Assembly: GCF_030285665.1 (NCBI RefSeq)
Contig: NZ_CP127295.1
Coordinates: 8,494,001 to 8,558,000, forward strand
Direction of reading: 5' to 3'
Length of the DNA: 64,000 nt
DNA from: Amycolatopsis mongoliensis
GTDB lineage: Bacteria; Actinomycetota; Actinomycetes; Mycobacteriales; Pseudonocardiaceae
In this document: one piece after another, positions 52,563 through 61,000 of the stretch
How positions within the stretch are numbered: the first letter of the stretch is position 1
Layout: every line of letters starts with the position of its first letter
Translations under genes and position numbers: made by a program
Notes under the pieces: model-generated
The model's database searches: none
Told to the model about the DNA's origin: nothing
What the model saw: only the letters and a program-made list of their open reading frames with translations

Positions 52563-53477
52563 ATGACGGACACCCAGGCCATCGACGCCACCGGCCTGAC
52601 CAAGCGCTACGGCGAGGTCGTGGCGGTGGACCGGCTCTCCCTCACCGTCGCTCCCGGCGAGATCCACGCCCTGCTCGGGCTCAACGGCGCGGGCAAGACC
52701 ACCACGATCCGGATGCTGCTCGGCATGGTCCGGCCCACCGCCGGCCGGGTGTCGCTGCTGGGCACGCGCGTCCGGCCCGGCGCCCACGCGGTCTGGTCGC
52801 GCGTCGGCTACCTCGTCGAGACCCCCGCGGCGTACCCGGAGCTGACCGTCACCGAGAACCTCGTGGTGGCCGCCCGGCTGCGCGGGCTGAGCGAGGACGC
52901 GCCGGTGTCCGAGGTGATCACCCGGCTCGACCTCGGCGCGTACGCCCACCACCGGGCGCGGACGCTGTCCCTCGGCAACGCCCAGCGGCTCGGCCTGGCC
53001 AAGGCCCTGATCCACCGGCCCGCGCTGCTCGTGCTCGACGAGCCCGCCAACGGCCTCGACCCCGCGGGCGTCGCCGAGATCCGCGCGCTGCTCGGTGAAC
53101 TCGCCCGCGACGGCGTGGCCGTGCTGCTGTCCAGCCACATCCTGACCGAGGTCGCCCGCCTGGCCACCCGCATCGGCGTCCTCGACCGCGGCCGGCTCGT
53201 CTGGACGGGCGCCACGGCCGACCTCATCGCCCACGCCCGCCCGCGGCTGACCGTCCTCGTCCGCGACCGGGACGCCGCCGCGGCGGCCTTGCACGCCGCG
53301 GGCCACCCCGTCTCGCGGACCGGTGACAACGGCCTCGAACTCGAAGACGAACGCGCGGTCGGCCGTCCCGAGGAGATCGCGACCCTCCTCGTCACCGCGG
53401 GCTGCCCGCCGTCGCGGCTCGCGGTGGAGCGGGACGACCTGGAGACCTGCTTCCTGCGGCTGGTGAGCACCTCGTGA
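52563..53477 (+). CDS. ABC transporter ATP-binding protein
   Basis: 304-aa ATPase: Walker A GLNGAGKTTT (39-48), signature LSLGNAQRLGLAKAL, Walker B LLVLDEPANGLDP, H-loop SSHILTE. It has the C-terminal extension of drug/bacitracin-type exporters. It forms a two-gene unit with the overlapping permease (GTGA). Confidence 0.93.
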   Translation: MTDTQAIDATGLTKRYGEVVAVDRLSLTVAPGEIHALLGLNGAGKTTTIRMLLGMVRPTAGRVSLLGTRVRPGAHAVWSRVGYLVETPAAYPELTVTENLVVAARLRGLSEDAPVSEVITRLDLGAYAHHRARTLSLGNAQRLGLAKALIHRPALLVLDEPANGLDPAGVAEIRALLGELARDGVAVLLSSHILTEVARLATRIGVLDRGRLVWTGATADLIAHARPRLTVLVRDRDAAAAALHAAGHPVSRTGDNGLELEDERAVGRPEEIATLLVTAGCPPSRLAVERDDLETCFLRLVSTS

Positions 53478-54262
53478 CCGCCGCGACCGCCGCCGTCCGC
53501 GTCGAACTGCTGAAGGCGCGCCGGTCCCGGCTGCCCTGGGTCACCGTGGCCGCCTTCACCGTCGCCGGCGCGTTCGGCGGCCTGGTCATGTTCATCCTCC
53601 AGGACCTGCGGCGCGCGCGGTCGCTCGGGCTGCTCGGCACCAAGGCGTCGCTGACCGGCGGCACCGCCGACTGGCCCGCGTACTTCGCCCTGCTCGGCCA
53701 GACCGTCGCCGTGGGCGGCACGTTGCTGTTCGGCCTCGTCGTGGTGTGGCTCTTCGGCCGGGAATTCAGCCAGGACACGGTGAAGGACCTGCTGGCCCTG
53801 CCGACCGCGCGCACCACGATCGTCGGCGCGAAGTTCGCGGTCGCGACGGTGTGGTCCCTGCTCCTGGCCTGCTACCTCTTCGTCCTCGGCCTGCTGGTCG
53901 GAGCCGTGATCGGCCTGCCTCGCTGGTCCGCCGGGGCCGCGCTGCACGGGCTGGCCGGGCTCCTGGTCACGACCGTGCTGGCGGTCCTGCTGGTGACCCC
54001 CTTCGCGCTGGCCGCCAGCGCGGGCCGCGGCTACCTCGCCGGTGTCGCCGCGATGATCGCCGCGGTCTTCTCCGCTCAGGTCGTCGCCCTGCTCGGCTAC
54101 GGGCGGTACTTCCCGTGGTCCGTGCCCGCGCTGTACACCGAGCTCGCCGGCCCCGACCGCGACCCGCCCGGCGCGCTCGGCTTCACCCTCGTCGCGCTGG
54201 TGGGCATCGCCGGAGTGGCGGCGACAGCGGCCTGGTGGCGCTACGCCGACCACGACCGCTGA
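53474..54262 (+). CDS. ABC transporter permease
   Basis: 262-aa membrane protein with about six helices (WVTVAAFTVAGAFGGLVMFIL, LLGQTVAVGGTLLFGLVVVWLF, VWSLLLACYLFVLGLLVGAVIGL, and others) and the cytosolic EFSQDTVKDLLALPTARTTIVGAKF typical of ABC-2 exporters. GTG start overlaps the ATPase TGA. Substrate unknown. Confidence 0.9.
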   Translation: MTAATAAVRVELLKARRSRLPWVTVAAFTVAGAFGGLVMFILQDLRRARSLGLLGTKASLTGGTADWPAYFALLGQTVAVGGTLLFGLVVVWLFGREFSQDTVKDLLALPTARTTIVGAKFAVATVWSLLLACYLFVLGLLVGAVIGLPRWSAGAALHGLAGLLVTTVLAVLLVTPFALAASAGRGYLAGVAAMIAAVFSAQVVALLGYGRYFPWSVPALYTELAGPDRDPPGALGFTLVALVGIAGVAATAAWWRYADHDR

Positions 54263-54277
54263 CCGAAGCCGCCGCGG

Positions 54278-54874
54278 TCAGGAGCGTCCCAGCCGCTCCT
54301 GTTCGCGGAACCACTCCTGCTGCCAGTGCGCCAGGCGGAAGCGGTCCAGCACCAGCACCACACCGCGGTAGGTCAGCCACAGGAGGAACACCACACCCGC
54401 CCACAGGCCCACCGCGAGCACCGCCGAGTCGACGGCCGCCGACGCCGGGGTGAGGGGACGCTCGGCCGGCGAGCCCGAGGCGTCCAGCCAGATCGGGATT
54501 TCGTTGCCGGCGACCGTCCCCGACGGGGCGTCGACCTCACCGGTGCGCTGCCGGCCGTCGCGCGTCGTCCAGCTCGCCGCCGCCGGGCCGGACTCGCCCG
54601 GGATCCCGCTCCGCCCGGCCAGGCCGACGGCCGGCCCGTCGGCCTGCAGGACCGCCGTCGCGGTGTAGCGCGAAGCGAGCTGTTCGGCGGACCGGGCCGC
54701 CTCGCTCGCGTGGAGACCGATGCCGAACAGGACGGCACCAGCCGCGGCGGCGAGTGACAGCAGCAGCACGAACATCAGCAGGACCGCCTGAACCCGGTCC
54801 GACGGTCGGGCCACCGTGCCGCGCCCGGGCAGGAGTGTGTGCCGCAGCCGGGTAAGTCGCATCGTCGTGTACAT
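54278..54874 (-). CDS. Rv1733c-like two-helix membrane protein
   Basis: 198-aa protein. Two hydrophobic helices (VLLMFVLLLSLAAAAGAVLFGIG near residues 31-53 and VLAVGLWAGVVFLLWLTYRGVVLVL near 150-174) bracket an extracytoplasmic segment that includes SWTTRDGRQRTGEVDAPSGTVAGNEIPIWLDASG. This layout and wording match Rv1733c, a probable membrane antigen of the mycobacterial DosR regulon. ATG at 54874. A DosR-like box lies about 90 bp upstream. Confidence 0.8.
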   Translation of the reverse strand: MYTTMRLTRLRHTLLPGRGTVARPSDRVQAVLLMFVLLLSLAAAAGAVLFGIGLHASEAARSAEQLASRYTATAVLQADGPAVGLAGRSGIPGESGPAAASWTTRDGRQRTGEVDAPSGTVAGNEIPIWLDASGSPAERPLTPASAAVDSAVLAVGLWAGVVFLLWLTYRGVVLVLDRFRLAHWQQEWFREQERLGRS

Positions 54875-54965
54875 CGCCCCTGCCTTCCTCGTCGCCGAAA
54901 TGTGCGTTCGCCCAGCATCGCGCGCGGCCCCCGCCGAACCGGAGAGCACGACGTAACGCGGTGCG

Positions 54966-54979
54966 GGGCAAACGGTCCC
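54966..54979. promoter_or_regulatory. DosR-like box for Rv1733c-like gene
   Basis: GGGCAAACGGTCCC; 9 of 14 positions with a perfect right half. 92 bp before the Rv1733c-like start. Confidence 0.4.
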
Positions 54980-55020
54980 GCGCTCCGCGGGCCTTGCGGC
55001 CGTCTCCCGCCGCGGTTCCG

Positions 55021-55034
55021 GTGACTTTGGGCCC
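55021..55034. promoter_or_regulatory. DosR-like box for trehalose operon
   Basis: GTGACTTTGGGCCC followed by TGG; 11 of 14 positions and close to the GGGGACTTTTGGCCCT variant. 62 bp before the TreT-like start. Confidence 0.6.
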
Positions 55035-55095
55035 TGGCGGCACCGGTCCCGCCGGGCCGACGCTGGAACCCCGCCCGCCGAGCGAGAGGTCAGAT

Positions 55096-56517
55096 ATGCA
55101 AACGGTCGACGTCGGTGAGCTCTCCGTCGCCGCGTACCGGAAGGTCGCGCCGGACTGGGTCGTGGAACCCCTGCTGGCCGTGGCGGAGCGGCTGCGCGGT
55201 GCCCGCGTGATCCATCTGAGCGCCACGCCCTACGGCGGTGGCGTGTCCGAGCTGCTGCGGTCGGCGGTGCCGCTCTACAACGACCTCGGCGTGCACGCGA
55301 CGTGGAAGATCATCAGCGGCGAGCCCGCCTTCTTCGCCGTGACGAAGAAGCTCCACAACGCCCTGCAGGGTGGGAAAGACCCGATCACGGACGCCGACAT
55401 CCGGCTCTACGAGGAGAATTCACGCCGCAACGCGGAAGAGATCTCGGCCGATCCGGACTTCGCCGGCTGCGACTTCGTGTTCGTGCACGACCCACAGCCC
55501 GCCGCCATACTGTCCTTTTCGGACTTCCGGCGAGGGAAGTCGATCTGGCGCTGTCACATCGACACCTCCCAGCCCGCGCCCAGTGCCTGGGGCTACCTCG
55601 GCAAGTTCGTCGAACACTACGACGCCACCGTGTTCACCATGGCGCAGTTCGTGCCCCCGACCCTGTCCCCCGGCCTGGCCGACATCATCTCGCCGGCAAT
55701 CGATCCCCTCAGTCCCAAGAACATGTCGCTCGACGACCGGACGGCGCACGCGGTGCTCAACTGGATCGGCATCGAGCCCGACCGCCCGCTCGTCACACAG
55801 GTCTCCCGGTTCGACCCGTGGAAGGACCCGCTGGGCGTGATCGACGCCTTCCGGCTGGTGCGCCCCGAGGTCCCGGGCCTGCAGCTGGCGCTGGTCGGGT
55901 CCATGGCGCTCGACGACCCCGAAGGGTGGGAGGTGTACCGCCGGATCAGCGACGCCACCCGCGCGGACCCGGACATCCACGTCTTCACCAACCTGACCGG
56001 CGTCGGCAACGTCGAGGTCAACGCCTTCCAGCGGTTCTCCTCGGTGATGATCCAGAAGTCCATCCGGGAGGGCTTCGGGCTCGTGGTGTCCGAAGCCCTG
56101 TGGAAGGGCACGCCGATCGTCGCCGGGCGCACCGGCGGGATCCCGCTGCAGGTCGCCGACGACACGGGCGGGCTGCTCGTCGACTCGACCGACGAATGCG
56201 CGAAGGCGCTGCTCGGCCTGCTCCAGGACCCGGGCCGCTCGGCCGCGCTGGGCGCGTCCGGCCGCGAACGCGTCCGGCAGTACTTCCTGCTCCCCCGGCT
56301 CCTGCTCGACGAGCTCACCCTGCTCGACGGGCTCGCCCACGACGACCCGCCCGGCGCGCTGATGAGCCGGTTCGACCACCGCGACCCGGTCTGCGGGCTG
56401 GGCGTGCCGCCCGGCGCCGGAACACCCAGCGCCATTGCGGACGGGCACACGTACTCGTTCTGCTCGCAGCAGTGCCGCACCGCGTTCCTGCGGGCCCGCT
56501 CGGGGAGCGCGTCGTGA
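55096..56517 (+). CDS. trehalose synthase (TreT-like) fused to a YHS domain
   Basis: 473-aa protein. Residues 1 to about 410 are a GT4 retaining glycosyltransferase resembling TreT: LSATPYGGGVSELLRSAVPL, WRCHIDTSQP, LVTQVSRFDPWKDPLGVIDAF and FGLVVSEALWKGTPIVAGRTGGIPLQ. TreT reversibly joins NDP-glucose and glucose to give trehalose. Residues about 425-470 form a YHS domain (DHRDPVCGLGV...HTYSFCSQQCRTAFL), normally a metal-binding module of copper enzymes, which I do not expect on TreT. ATG with GAGAGG upstream. A GalT-like gene overlaps its stop. Confidence 0.88.
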   Translation: MQTVDVGELSVAAYRKVAPDWVVEPLLAVAERLRGARVIHLSATPYGGGVSELLRSAVPLYNDLGVHATWKIISGEPAFFAVTKKLHNALQGGKDPITDADIRLYEENSRRNAEEISADPDFAGCDFVFVHDPQPAAILSFSDFRRGKSIWRCHIDTSQPAPSAWGYLGKFVEHYDATVFTMAQFVPPTLSPGLADIISPAIDPLSPKNMSLDDRTAHAVLNWIGIEPDRPLVTQVSRFDPWKDPLGVIDAFRLVRPEVPGLQLALVGSMALDDPEGWEVYRRISDATRADPDIHVFTNLTGVGNVEVNAFQRFSSVMIQKSIREGFGLVVSEALWKGTPIVAGRTGGIPLQVADDTGGLLVDSTDECAKALLGLLQDPGRSAALGASGRERVRQYFLLPRLLLDELTLLDGLAHDDPPGALMSRFDHRDPVCGLGVPPGAGTPSAIADGHTYSFCSQQCRTAFLRARSGSAS

Positions 56518-57446
56518 CGGCCCGGCCGTGGCACGGCGGCGAACTGCGCTGGAACGCCGAAACCGAGGACTGGACCGTGCTCGCCCCCAGCCGCGGGAGC
56601 CGCCCCCACAGCGCCGCCGGGGCCGCGTGCCCGTTCTGTCCCGGCCCGGCCGAGGACACCCCGCCCGAGACGTGGCGGCTGCCCGGCGGCGACGTGGGCT
56701 GGCGCGTGCGCGCGGTCCCGAACCGCTACGCGCTCTCGGACCGGCACGAGATCGTCATCGAGTCGCCGCGGCACGACTGGGACCTCGCCACCGGGACCGA
56801 CGGCGAAGTGGCCGACGTGCTCGGCGCCTGGCAGCACCGGCACCGCGCGCTGCGGCCCGCGACCGCCCAGGTCGTCGTGTTCCGCAACCACGGGCTCGCG
56901 GCCGGCATCTCGCTGGCGCACCCGCACTCCCAGATCGCGGGCCTGCCGGTGCTGTCGGCGGAGACCCGGCGCGAGCTGGAGACCGCGCGTGTCCACCACC
57001 GCGACCGCGGCCGGCTGCTCGCCGGCGAACAGCTCGAAGCGGCGTTGAGCGACGGCAAGCGGATCGTCTTCGCGGACGACCACGTGGTCGCCTACACCCC
57101 CTTCGCCCCGATCGCCGCCTACGAGGTCCGCATCCTCCCGCACCGGGCCGGACCGGACTTCGCCGCCGCGGGTGCCGAGGAGATCCGGGCGACCGCGCGG
57201 TGCCTGCGGACGATCCTGGCCGCCCTGCGCGCGGAACTGGGCGACCCGGCCTACAACGTCGTGGTGCGGACCGCGCCCACCGGCTACGAGACCGCGCCGT
57301 TCCTCGCCTGGTCGCTGCAGCTCGTGCCCCGCCTGGAGACTCCCGCCGGGCTGGAACTGGCGACGGGTGTCCCGGTCACGACGGTGTCGCCGGAACACGC
57401 GGCCGCCCGTCTGCGCACCTTGGTCGGCATGGCCGACGTGGGCTGA
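56514..57446 (+). CDS. GalT-like nucleotidyltransferase
   Basis: 310-aa HIT-superfamily uridylyltransferase. CPFCPG (zinc), RAVPNRYALSDRHEIVIESPRHD, VVFRNHGLAAGISLAHPHSQI with the HxH-Q active site, and a C-terminal half ending VVRTAPTGYETAPFLAWSLQLVPR are typical of the GalT/ADP-glucose phosphorylase group. GTG start overlaps the TreT stop (GTGA). With TreT it could turn NDP-glucose into glucose 1-phosphate, or the reverse; specificity is unknown. Confidence 0.88.
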   Translation: MTARPWHGGELRWNAETEDWTVLAPSRGSRPHSAAGAACPFCPGPAEDTPPETWRLPGGDVGWRVRAVPNRYALSDRHEIVIESPRHDWDLATGTDGEVADVLGAWQHRHRALRPATAQVVVFRNHGLAAGISLAHPHSQIAGLPVLSAETRRELETARVHHRDRGRLLAGEQLEAALSDGKRIVFADDHVVAYTPFAPIAAYEVRILPHRAGPDFAAAGAEEIRATARCLRTILAALRAELGDPAYNVVVRTAPTGYETAPFLAWSLQLVPRLETPAGLELATGVPVTTVSPEHAAARLRTLVGMADVG

Positions 57447-57475
57447 CGGCCGGCGTCCGGCGAACGCGGGGATCC

Positions 57476-57916
57476 TCAGCGCCGCCGCACGGCGGCCCGC
57501 ACCAGTGTCACCAGGTTCACCAGCAACCCGATCGCGCTGCCGGTGATGGCGACGACCAGCACGATCCGCGCCGTCAGCGGCCAGTCGAAGGAGGCGCCCG
57601 CGAAGTCGAACGGGAACACCTGCCAGATGCGGACCGCGGCGACCAGGCCGGCGCACGCTGTCACCACCCCGCCGAGCGCGGTGAACCATTCGGGGTCGTA
57701 CAGCACGTAGGCGAGGCTGGTGGCCAGACCGGCCACGAGGGCGAGGTCGGCCACACCCACCACGAGCCGGGTGTCCGCGGTCAGGAACGACGCCGCCTCC
57801 CACCCGGGGAAGGCGTTGACCGCGATCAGCAGCACCGCGTTGATCGCGGCGCCGACGAGGTAACCGGTGCGGCGGGCCCGCGAGGACGGGCGGCGCGTCT
57901 TTTCGCTGGTGGTCAT
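57476..57916 (-). CDS. four-helix membrane protein of unknown function
   Basis: 146-aa protein with about four hydrophobic helices (TGYLVGAAINAVLLIAVNAF, LVVGVADLALVAGLATSLAYVL, ALGGVVTACAGLVAAVRIW, IVLVVAITGSAIGLLVNLVTLV). No family recognised. ATG with GGAGG 5 nt upstream; a DosR-like box lies 52 bp upstream. Confidence 0.75.
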   Translation of the reverse strand: MTTSEKTRRPSSRARRTGYLVGAAINAVLLIAVNAFPGWEAASFLTADTRLVVGVADLALVAGLATSLAYVLYDPEWFTALGGVVTACAGLVAAVRIWQVFPFDFAGASFDWPLTARIVLVVAITGSAIGLLVNLVTLVRAAVRRR

Positions 57917-57967
57917 CGTGGCCTCCGTTCGCACCACGATCGTCGGCCCGCCGCCCCGCCGGGGGCA

Positions 57968-57981
57968 GGGTCTTGGGTCCA
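57968..57981. promoter_or_regulatory. DosR-like box for membrane protein gene
   Basis: GGGTCTTGGGTCCA, 10 of 14 positions; 52 bp before the start at 57916. Confidence 0.45.
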
Positions 57982-58005
57982 CGACCGGGGAGCCGAAAGG
58001 CCGCG

Positions 58006-58620
58006 CTACCGCAGGGGCCGCGCCCGGTGCCCGATCTCCGCGAACAGCTCGCCGACGCGTTCGCGCATCTCGGGCCCGCCGTCGGGGCCGGTCCAGTACC
58101 GGCGGACCGCGCCGGCCAGCCGGTAGCAGACGTCGACCGGCACGAGGAAGCAGTCCGTGCCGCGTTCGGTCCCGCGGAACACGATCGCCTCGACGTCCGG
58201 CTCGGCCGCGGCCAGCAGCGGGTGGCCCGCGGAGAGCTCCGCCCAGAGGCCGGCGGGCAGGGTCGTCTCGACGGCGCCGGCCGGACCGGGCTGGAACGCG
58301 GTGACGCGGGTGCCGCGGCGCAGGAAGAACGCGAAGCCGGCCGGGATCCCGAGCCCGCACCAGTCGAGGCGGACGACCGGGCGCCGGGGGTCCCACAGGT
58401 AGCGCTCCGGCACCGCGCGGTACCGCGCCTCCCCGGCCGGGCACCGGGTGGACAGCAGGAAGCACGCGCGGCACGCGCACAGCAGGCCACGGCGGCCGGT
58501 GTCGACCACGTGGCAGTGCCGCGAAGCCACCGGTGTCCCGCACAGCTCGCACCGCTCCTGCCGCGCGGAGCGCCGGTCCCGGGCGAACGCGGAGTGCGTG
58601 GACCCGGCGTGGACACTCAT
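58006..58620 (-). CDS. DUF5947 hydrogenase-associated protein
   Basis: 204-aa protein with a Cys-rich N terminus (ERCELCGTPV, CHVVDTGRRGLLCACRACFLL), then FLRRGTRVTAFQPGPAGAVE and TDCFLVPVDVCYRLAGAVRRYW. The pattern fits DUF5947, found in operons of actinobacterial high-affinity [NiFe]-hydrogenases. Likely a zinc-binding maturation or electron-transfer partner. ATG overlaps the NifU-like TGA (ATGA). Confidence 0.8.
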   Translation of the reverse strand: MSVHAGSTHSAFARDRRSARQERCELCGTPVASRHCHVVDTGRRGLLCACRACFLLSTRCPAGEARYRAVPERYLWDPRRPVVRLDWCGLGIPAGFAFFLRRGTRVTAFQPGPAGAVETTLPAGLWAELSAGHPLLAAAEPDVEAIVFRGTERGTDCFLVPVDVCYRLAGAVRRYWTGPDGGPEMRERVGELFAEIGHRARPLR

Positions 58621-59147
58621 GACGCTCGCCCTTCCGGTGCGACGCCGGAAGGTGGTCCCATGCCGATCTGGTACAGCGCCTGGGTGGCTTCGGTGACGAT
58701 CTCGACGCCGGTGATCTCCGGAGCGGCGTCCCGGACGGCGGCTTCGACCGTCGCCCGGCCCGTGCGCCCCGCGGACGAGCAGCCCCGGCTCGCGCCGAGG
58801 CTCAGCCGGACCACACCGTCGTCGATGCCCAGGTACCCGACCGCGCCCACCTGCGGGCGGACCCGGTCCAGGGCCCGCCGGACCCGCGCCTGCGCGTCGA
58901 GGGGGTGCAGGTCGTGCAGCGCCAGCAGGCTCCCGACGACGTCGTCGGCGGCGATCGCCCCGACCAGTGCCGGGGCGTGCTCGCGCAGGGAGCCGACGAT
59001 CCGGGTCAGGCCTTCGCCGTACAGGTCCGTCAGCTGCCGGACGATCTCTTCGGCCGGTCGCCGGTTCGGGCCGGCGAGCAGGACGCCCAGAAGTGTCTCG
59101 AGGCGTTCTCCGGGGCTCGGGGCAGCGGGGCCGCCGGGCGTGCTCAC
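58617..59147 (-). CDS. NifU-like C-terminal domain protein
   Basis: 176-aa protein. The second half (LGIDDGVVRLSLGASRGCSSAGRTGRATVEAAVRDAAPEITGVEIVTE) resembles NifU iron-sulfur scaffold domains, but the usual CxxC is SRGC, leaving one Cys. GTG start overlaps the hydrogenase small subunit TGA (GTGA). In related operons a NifU-like gene supports cluster assembly on the hydrogenase. Confidence 0.85.
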   Translation of the reverse strand: MSTPGGPAAPSPGERLETLLGVLLAGPNRRPAEEIVRQLTDLYGEGLTRIVGSLREHAPALVGAIAADDVVGSLLALHDLHPLDAQARVRRALDRVRPQVGAVGYLGIDDGVVRLSLGASRGCSSAGRTGRATVEAAVRDAAPEITGVEIVTEATQALYQIGMGPPSGVAPEGRAS

Positions 59148-60163
59148 CGGTCCGCCGCCGTCCGGATCTCCCGCAGGATGCGGATCGCGGACCCGGACAC
59201 GGTGGTCGTCCCCATCGGGCCGCCGGCGCCGGCCGGGTCCTCCATGAACGGCATGAACTTGTCCGGGAAGCCCGGCATGGTGCAGCCGATGCAGATGCCC
59301 CCGACGTTCGGACACCCGCCGACGCCGTTGATCCAGCCCCGCTTGGGCACGTTGCACTTGACCACCTGGCCCCAGCACCCCAGCTTGACCAGGCACTTGG
59401 GCGAATCGTGCTGATCGGCGAACTCGTCCTGCTCGTAGTACCCGGCCCGGTCGCACCCTTCGTGCACGGTGTTCCCGAACAGCCACTTCGGGCGCAGAGC
59501 CTCGTCGACGTCGATCTCCGGCGCCCGCCCGGACACCTGGAACAGCAGGTGCAGGATGGTCTCGGAAAGGTTGTCCGGCTGCACCGGGCAGCCCGGCACG
59601 CACACGATGGGCAGCCCGGCCCACGACCGCCAGTCCCGGCCGAGGTACTCGGGCACGCCCATCGCGCCGGTGGGGTTGCCGGCCATGGCGTGCACGCCGC
59701 CGTAGCTCGCGCAGGTGCCGACGGCCAGGATCGCCATCGCCTTGGGGGCCAGCCGGTCGAGCCACTCGCTCGCCGTCACGGGCTGGCCGGTCGCGGGGTC
59801 GGTGCCGAACCCGCTCCAGTACCCCTCGGCCTTGTTCGTCTCGTCGGCGATCGAACCCTCGACGATCAGGATGAACGGCTCGAGCTCGCCGCGGTCCGCG
59901 CGGTGCCACCATTCGATGAAGCTGTCGGAGCCCCCGTCGGGCCCGCTGTGGAAATCGAGGAACGGCCAGTGCATGGCGACCTCGGGCAGCCCGGGAAGAC
60001 CGCCGAGAACGATCTCTTCGATACTGGGCTGGGTGGCCGCGGTCAACGCGACCGATTCACCGTCGCAGCTCAGCCCGCCATTCATCCATAAAATATGGAC
60101 GGTCGGTGGATGATTCTCGGAGTCGTCCGCCGGGCCGTTGCCGGTCTGCGTGGCCCTGAACAT
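59144..60163 (-). CDS. hhyS: [NiFe]-hydrogenase small subunit, group 1h-like
   Basis: 339-aa iron-sulfur subunit. VHILWMNGGLSCDGESVALT has Cys33 and Asp34 where standard enzymes have the CxxC proximal-cluster motif; a three-Cys one-Asp ligand set is known for oxygen-tolerant actinobacterial-type hydrogenases. Further cluster Cys: VGTCASYGG, VPGCPVQPD, KLGCWGQVVKCN, GGCPNVGGICIGCTMPGFPDKF. No Tat signal, consistent with this group. ATG at 60163 follows GGAAAGG. The large subunit normally encoded next to it is absent. Confidence 0.92.
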   Translation of the reverse strand: MFRATQTGNGPADDSENHPPTVHILWMNGGLSCDGESVALTAATQPSIEEIVLGGLPGLPEVAMHWPFLDFHSGPDGGSDSFIEWWHRADRGELEPFILIVEGSIADETNKAEGYWSGFGTDPATGQPVTASEWLDRLAPKAMAILAVGTCASYGGVHAMAGNPTGAMGVPEYLGRDWRSWAGLPIVCVPGCPVQPDNLSETILHLLFQVSGRAPEIDVDEALRPKWLFGNTVHEGCDRAGYYEQDEFADQHDSPKCLVKLGCWGQVVKCNVPKRGWINGVGGCPNVGGICIGCTMPGFPDKFMPFMEDPAGAGGPMGTTTVSGSAIRILREIRTAADR

Positions 60164-60431
60164 CGATGACACCTTTCCGTGCGGCGGCGCGCCGCGTGCG
60201 ACGTCGGCAGTTCCCCTGCGCAGCCGGGCCGTCCCACCAAGTGACCGACCCGAAGGACGCCCACCGTAGACCCGTCGCGCAGCAGCGGCAAGACTGGCGC
60301 AGCGGCATCCCGGACACAGCTGTACGCCGGACGGCGGACAATACCGGCACCCGCGCGTCCGCGTTCCCGGGGCAGCTGGAAATCGCGCCGGCGACTACAC
60401 TGGGACTTCGGCGGAAGGGGCTTTGATCGTG

Positions 60432-60944
60432 ATGGAATCGGCGGGCCGGGCACACGGCGATTCGATCGAGGTCGTACCGGTCGAAATCGTCAAAAAGATC
60501 TTTCCCGCCCGCCCGTCCGCCGTTGCGGGAATCCGGGAATTCGTCCAGCTTTGCCTCACGGACGCGCCGCTCGCCGAGGCCGAAGAGCGCGAAGTGGGCA
60601 ACACGATCCTCCGGGCCCTGCTGGCCGCGGCCGGCCCGTCCGGCATGCTCGAGGTCTCCTGCCGGAAGTACCCCCAGCGCGTCGAGTTCGACGTGCTCCC
60701 GTCCCGCGCCGAGGAGCCGCCCCCGGCGCCCTCGCGGCCGGCCGGACCGGACACGCCCGCCGCCAGCTTCGCCGAGTGGCTGGCCGAAGCACTGCGCGGC
60801 CGCGGGATCACGAAGGAGGCCGCCGCCGCAGAGCTGGGCGTGTCGGCGAAGACGATGAGCCGCTGGCTCGGCGGGCAGACCGAGCCCCGGCTGCGCGATC
60901 TGCGACGGATCGAAGACCGCTTCGGCGACGTGCGGTTGCGCTGA
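60432..60944 (+). CDS. HTH protein with degenerate ATPase-like N terminus
   Basis: 170-aa protein. Residues about 25-95 (AVAGIREFVQLCLTDAPLAEAEEREVGNTILRALLAAAG...EFDVLP) recall the start of anti-sigma-type HATPase domains, but the nucleotide-binding boxes are missing. The C terminus (ITKEAAAAELGVSAKTMSRWLGGQTEPRLRDLRRIEDRFG) is a helix-turn-helix. It may be a regulator that binds another HATPase-type protein such as the one at 61001-61984. ATG or the GTG one codon earlier are both possible. Divergent from hhyS. Confidence 0.65.
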   Translation: MESAGRAHGDSIEVVPVEIVKKIFPARPSAVAGIREFVQLCLTDAPLAEAEEREVGNTILRALLAAAGPSGMLEVSCRKYPQRVEFDVLPSRAEEPPPAPSRPAGPDTPAASFAEWLAEALRGRGITKEAAAAELGVSAKTMSRWLGGQTEPRLRDLRRIEDRFGDVRLR

Positions 60945-61000
60945 CGGACAGATGTGTCCCGGGACCCCGCGGTGGTGGTGCCGGGCCGGCGCCCTGGCCG

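Noticed and set aside
55617..58616. 999-codon minus-strand frame
   Set aside because: Overlaps the TreT and GalT genes in antisense; no recognisable motifs.
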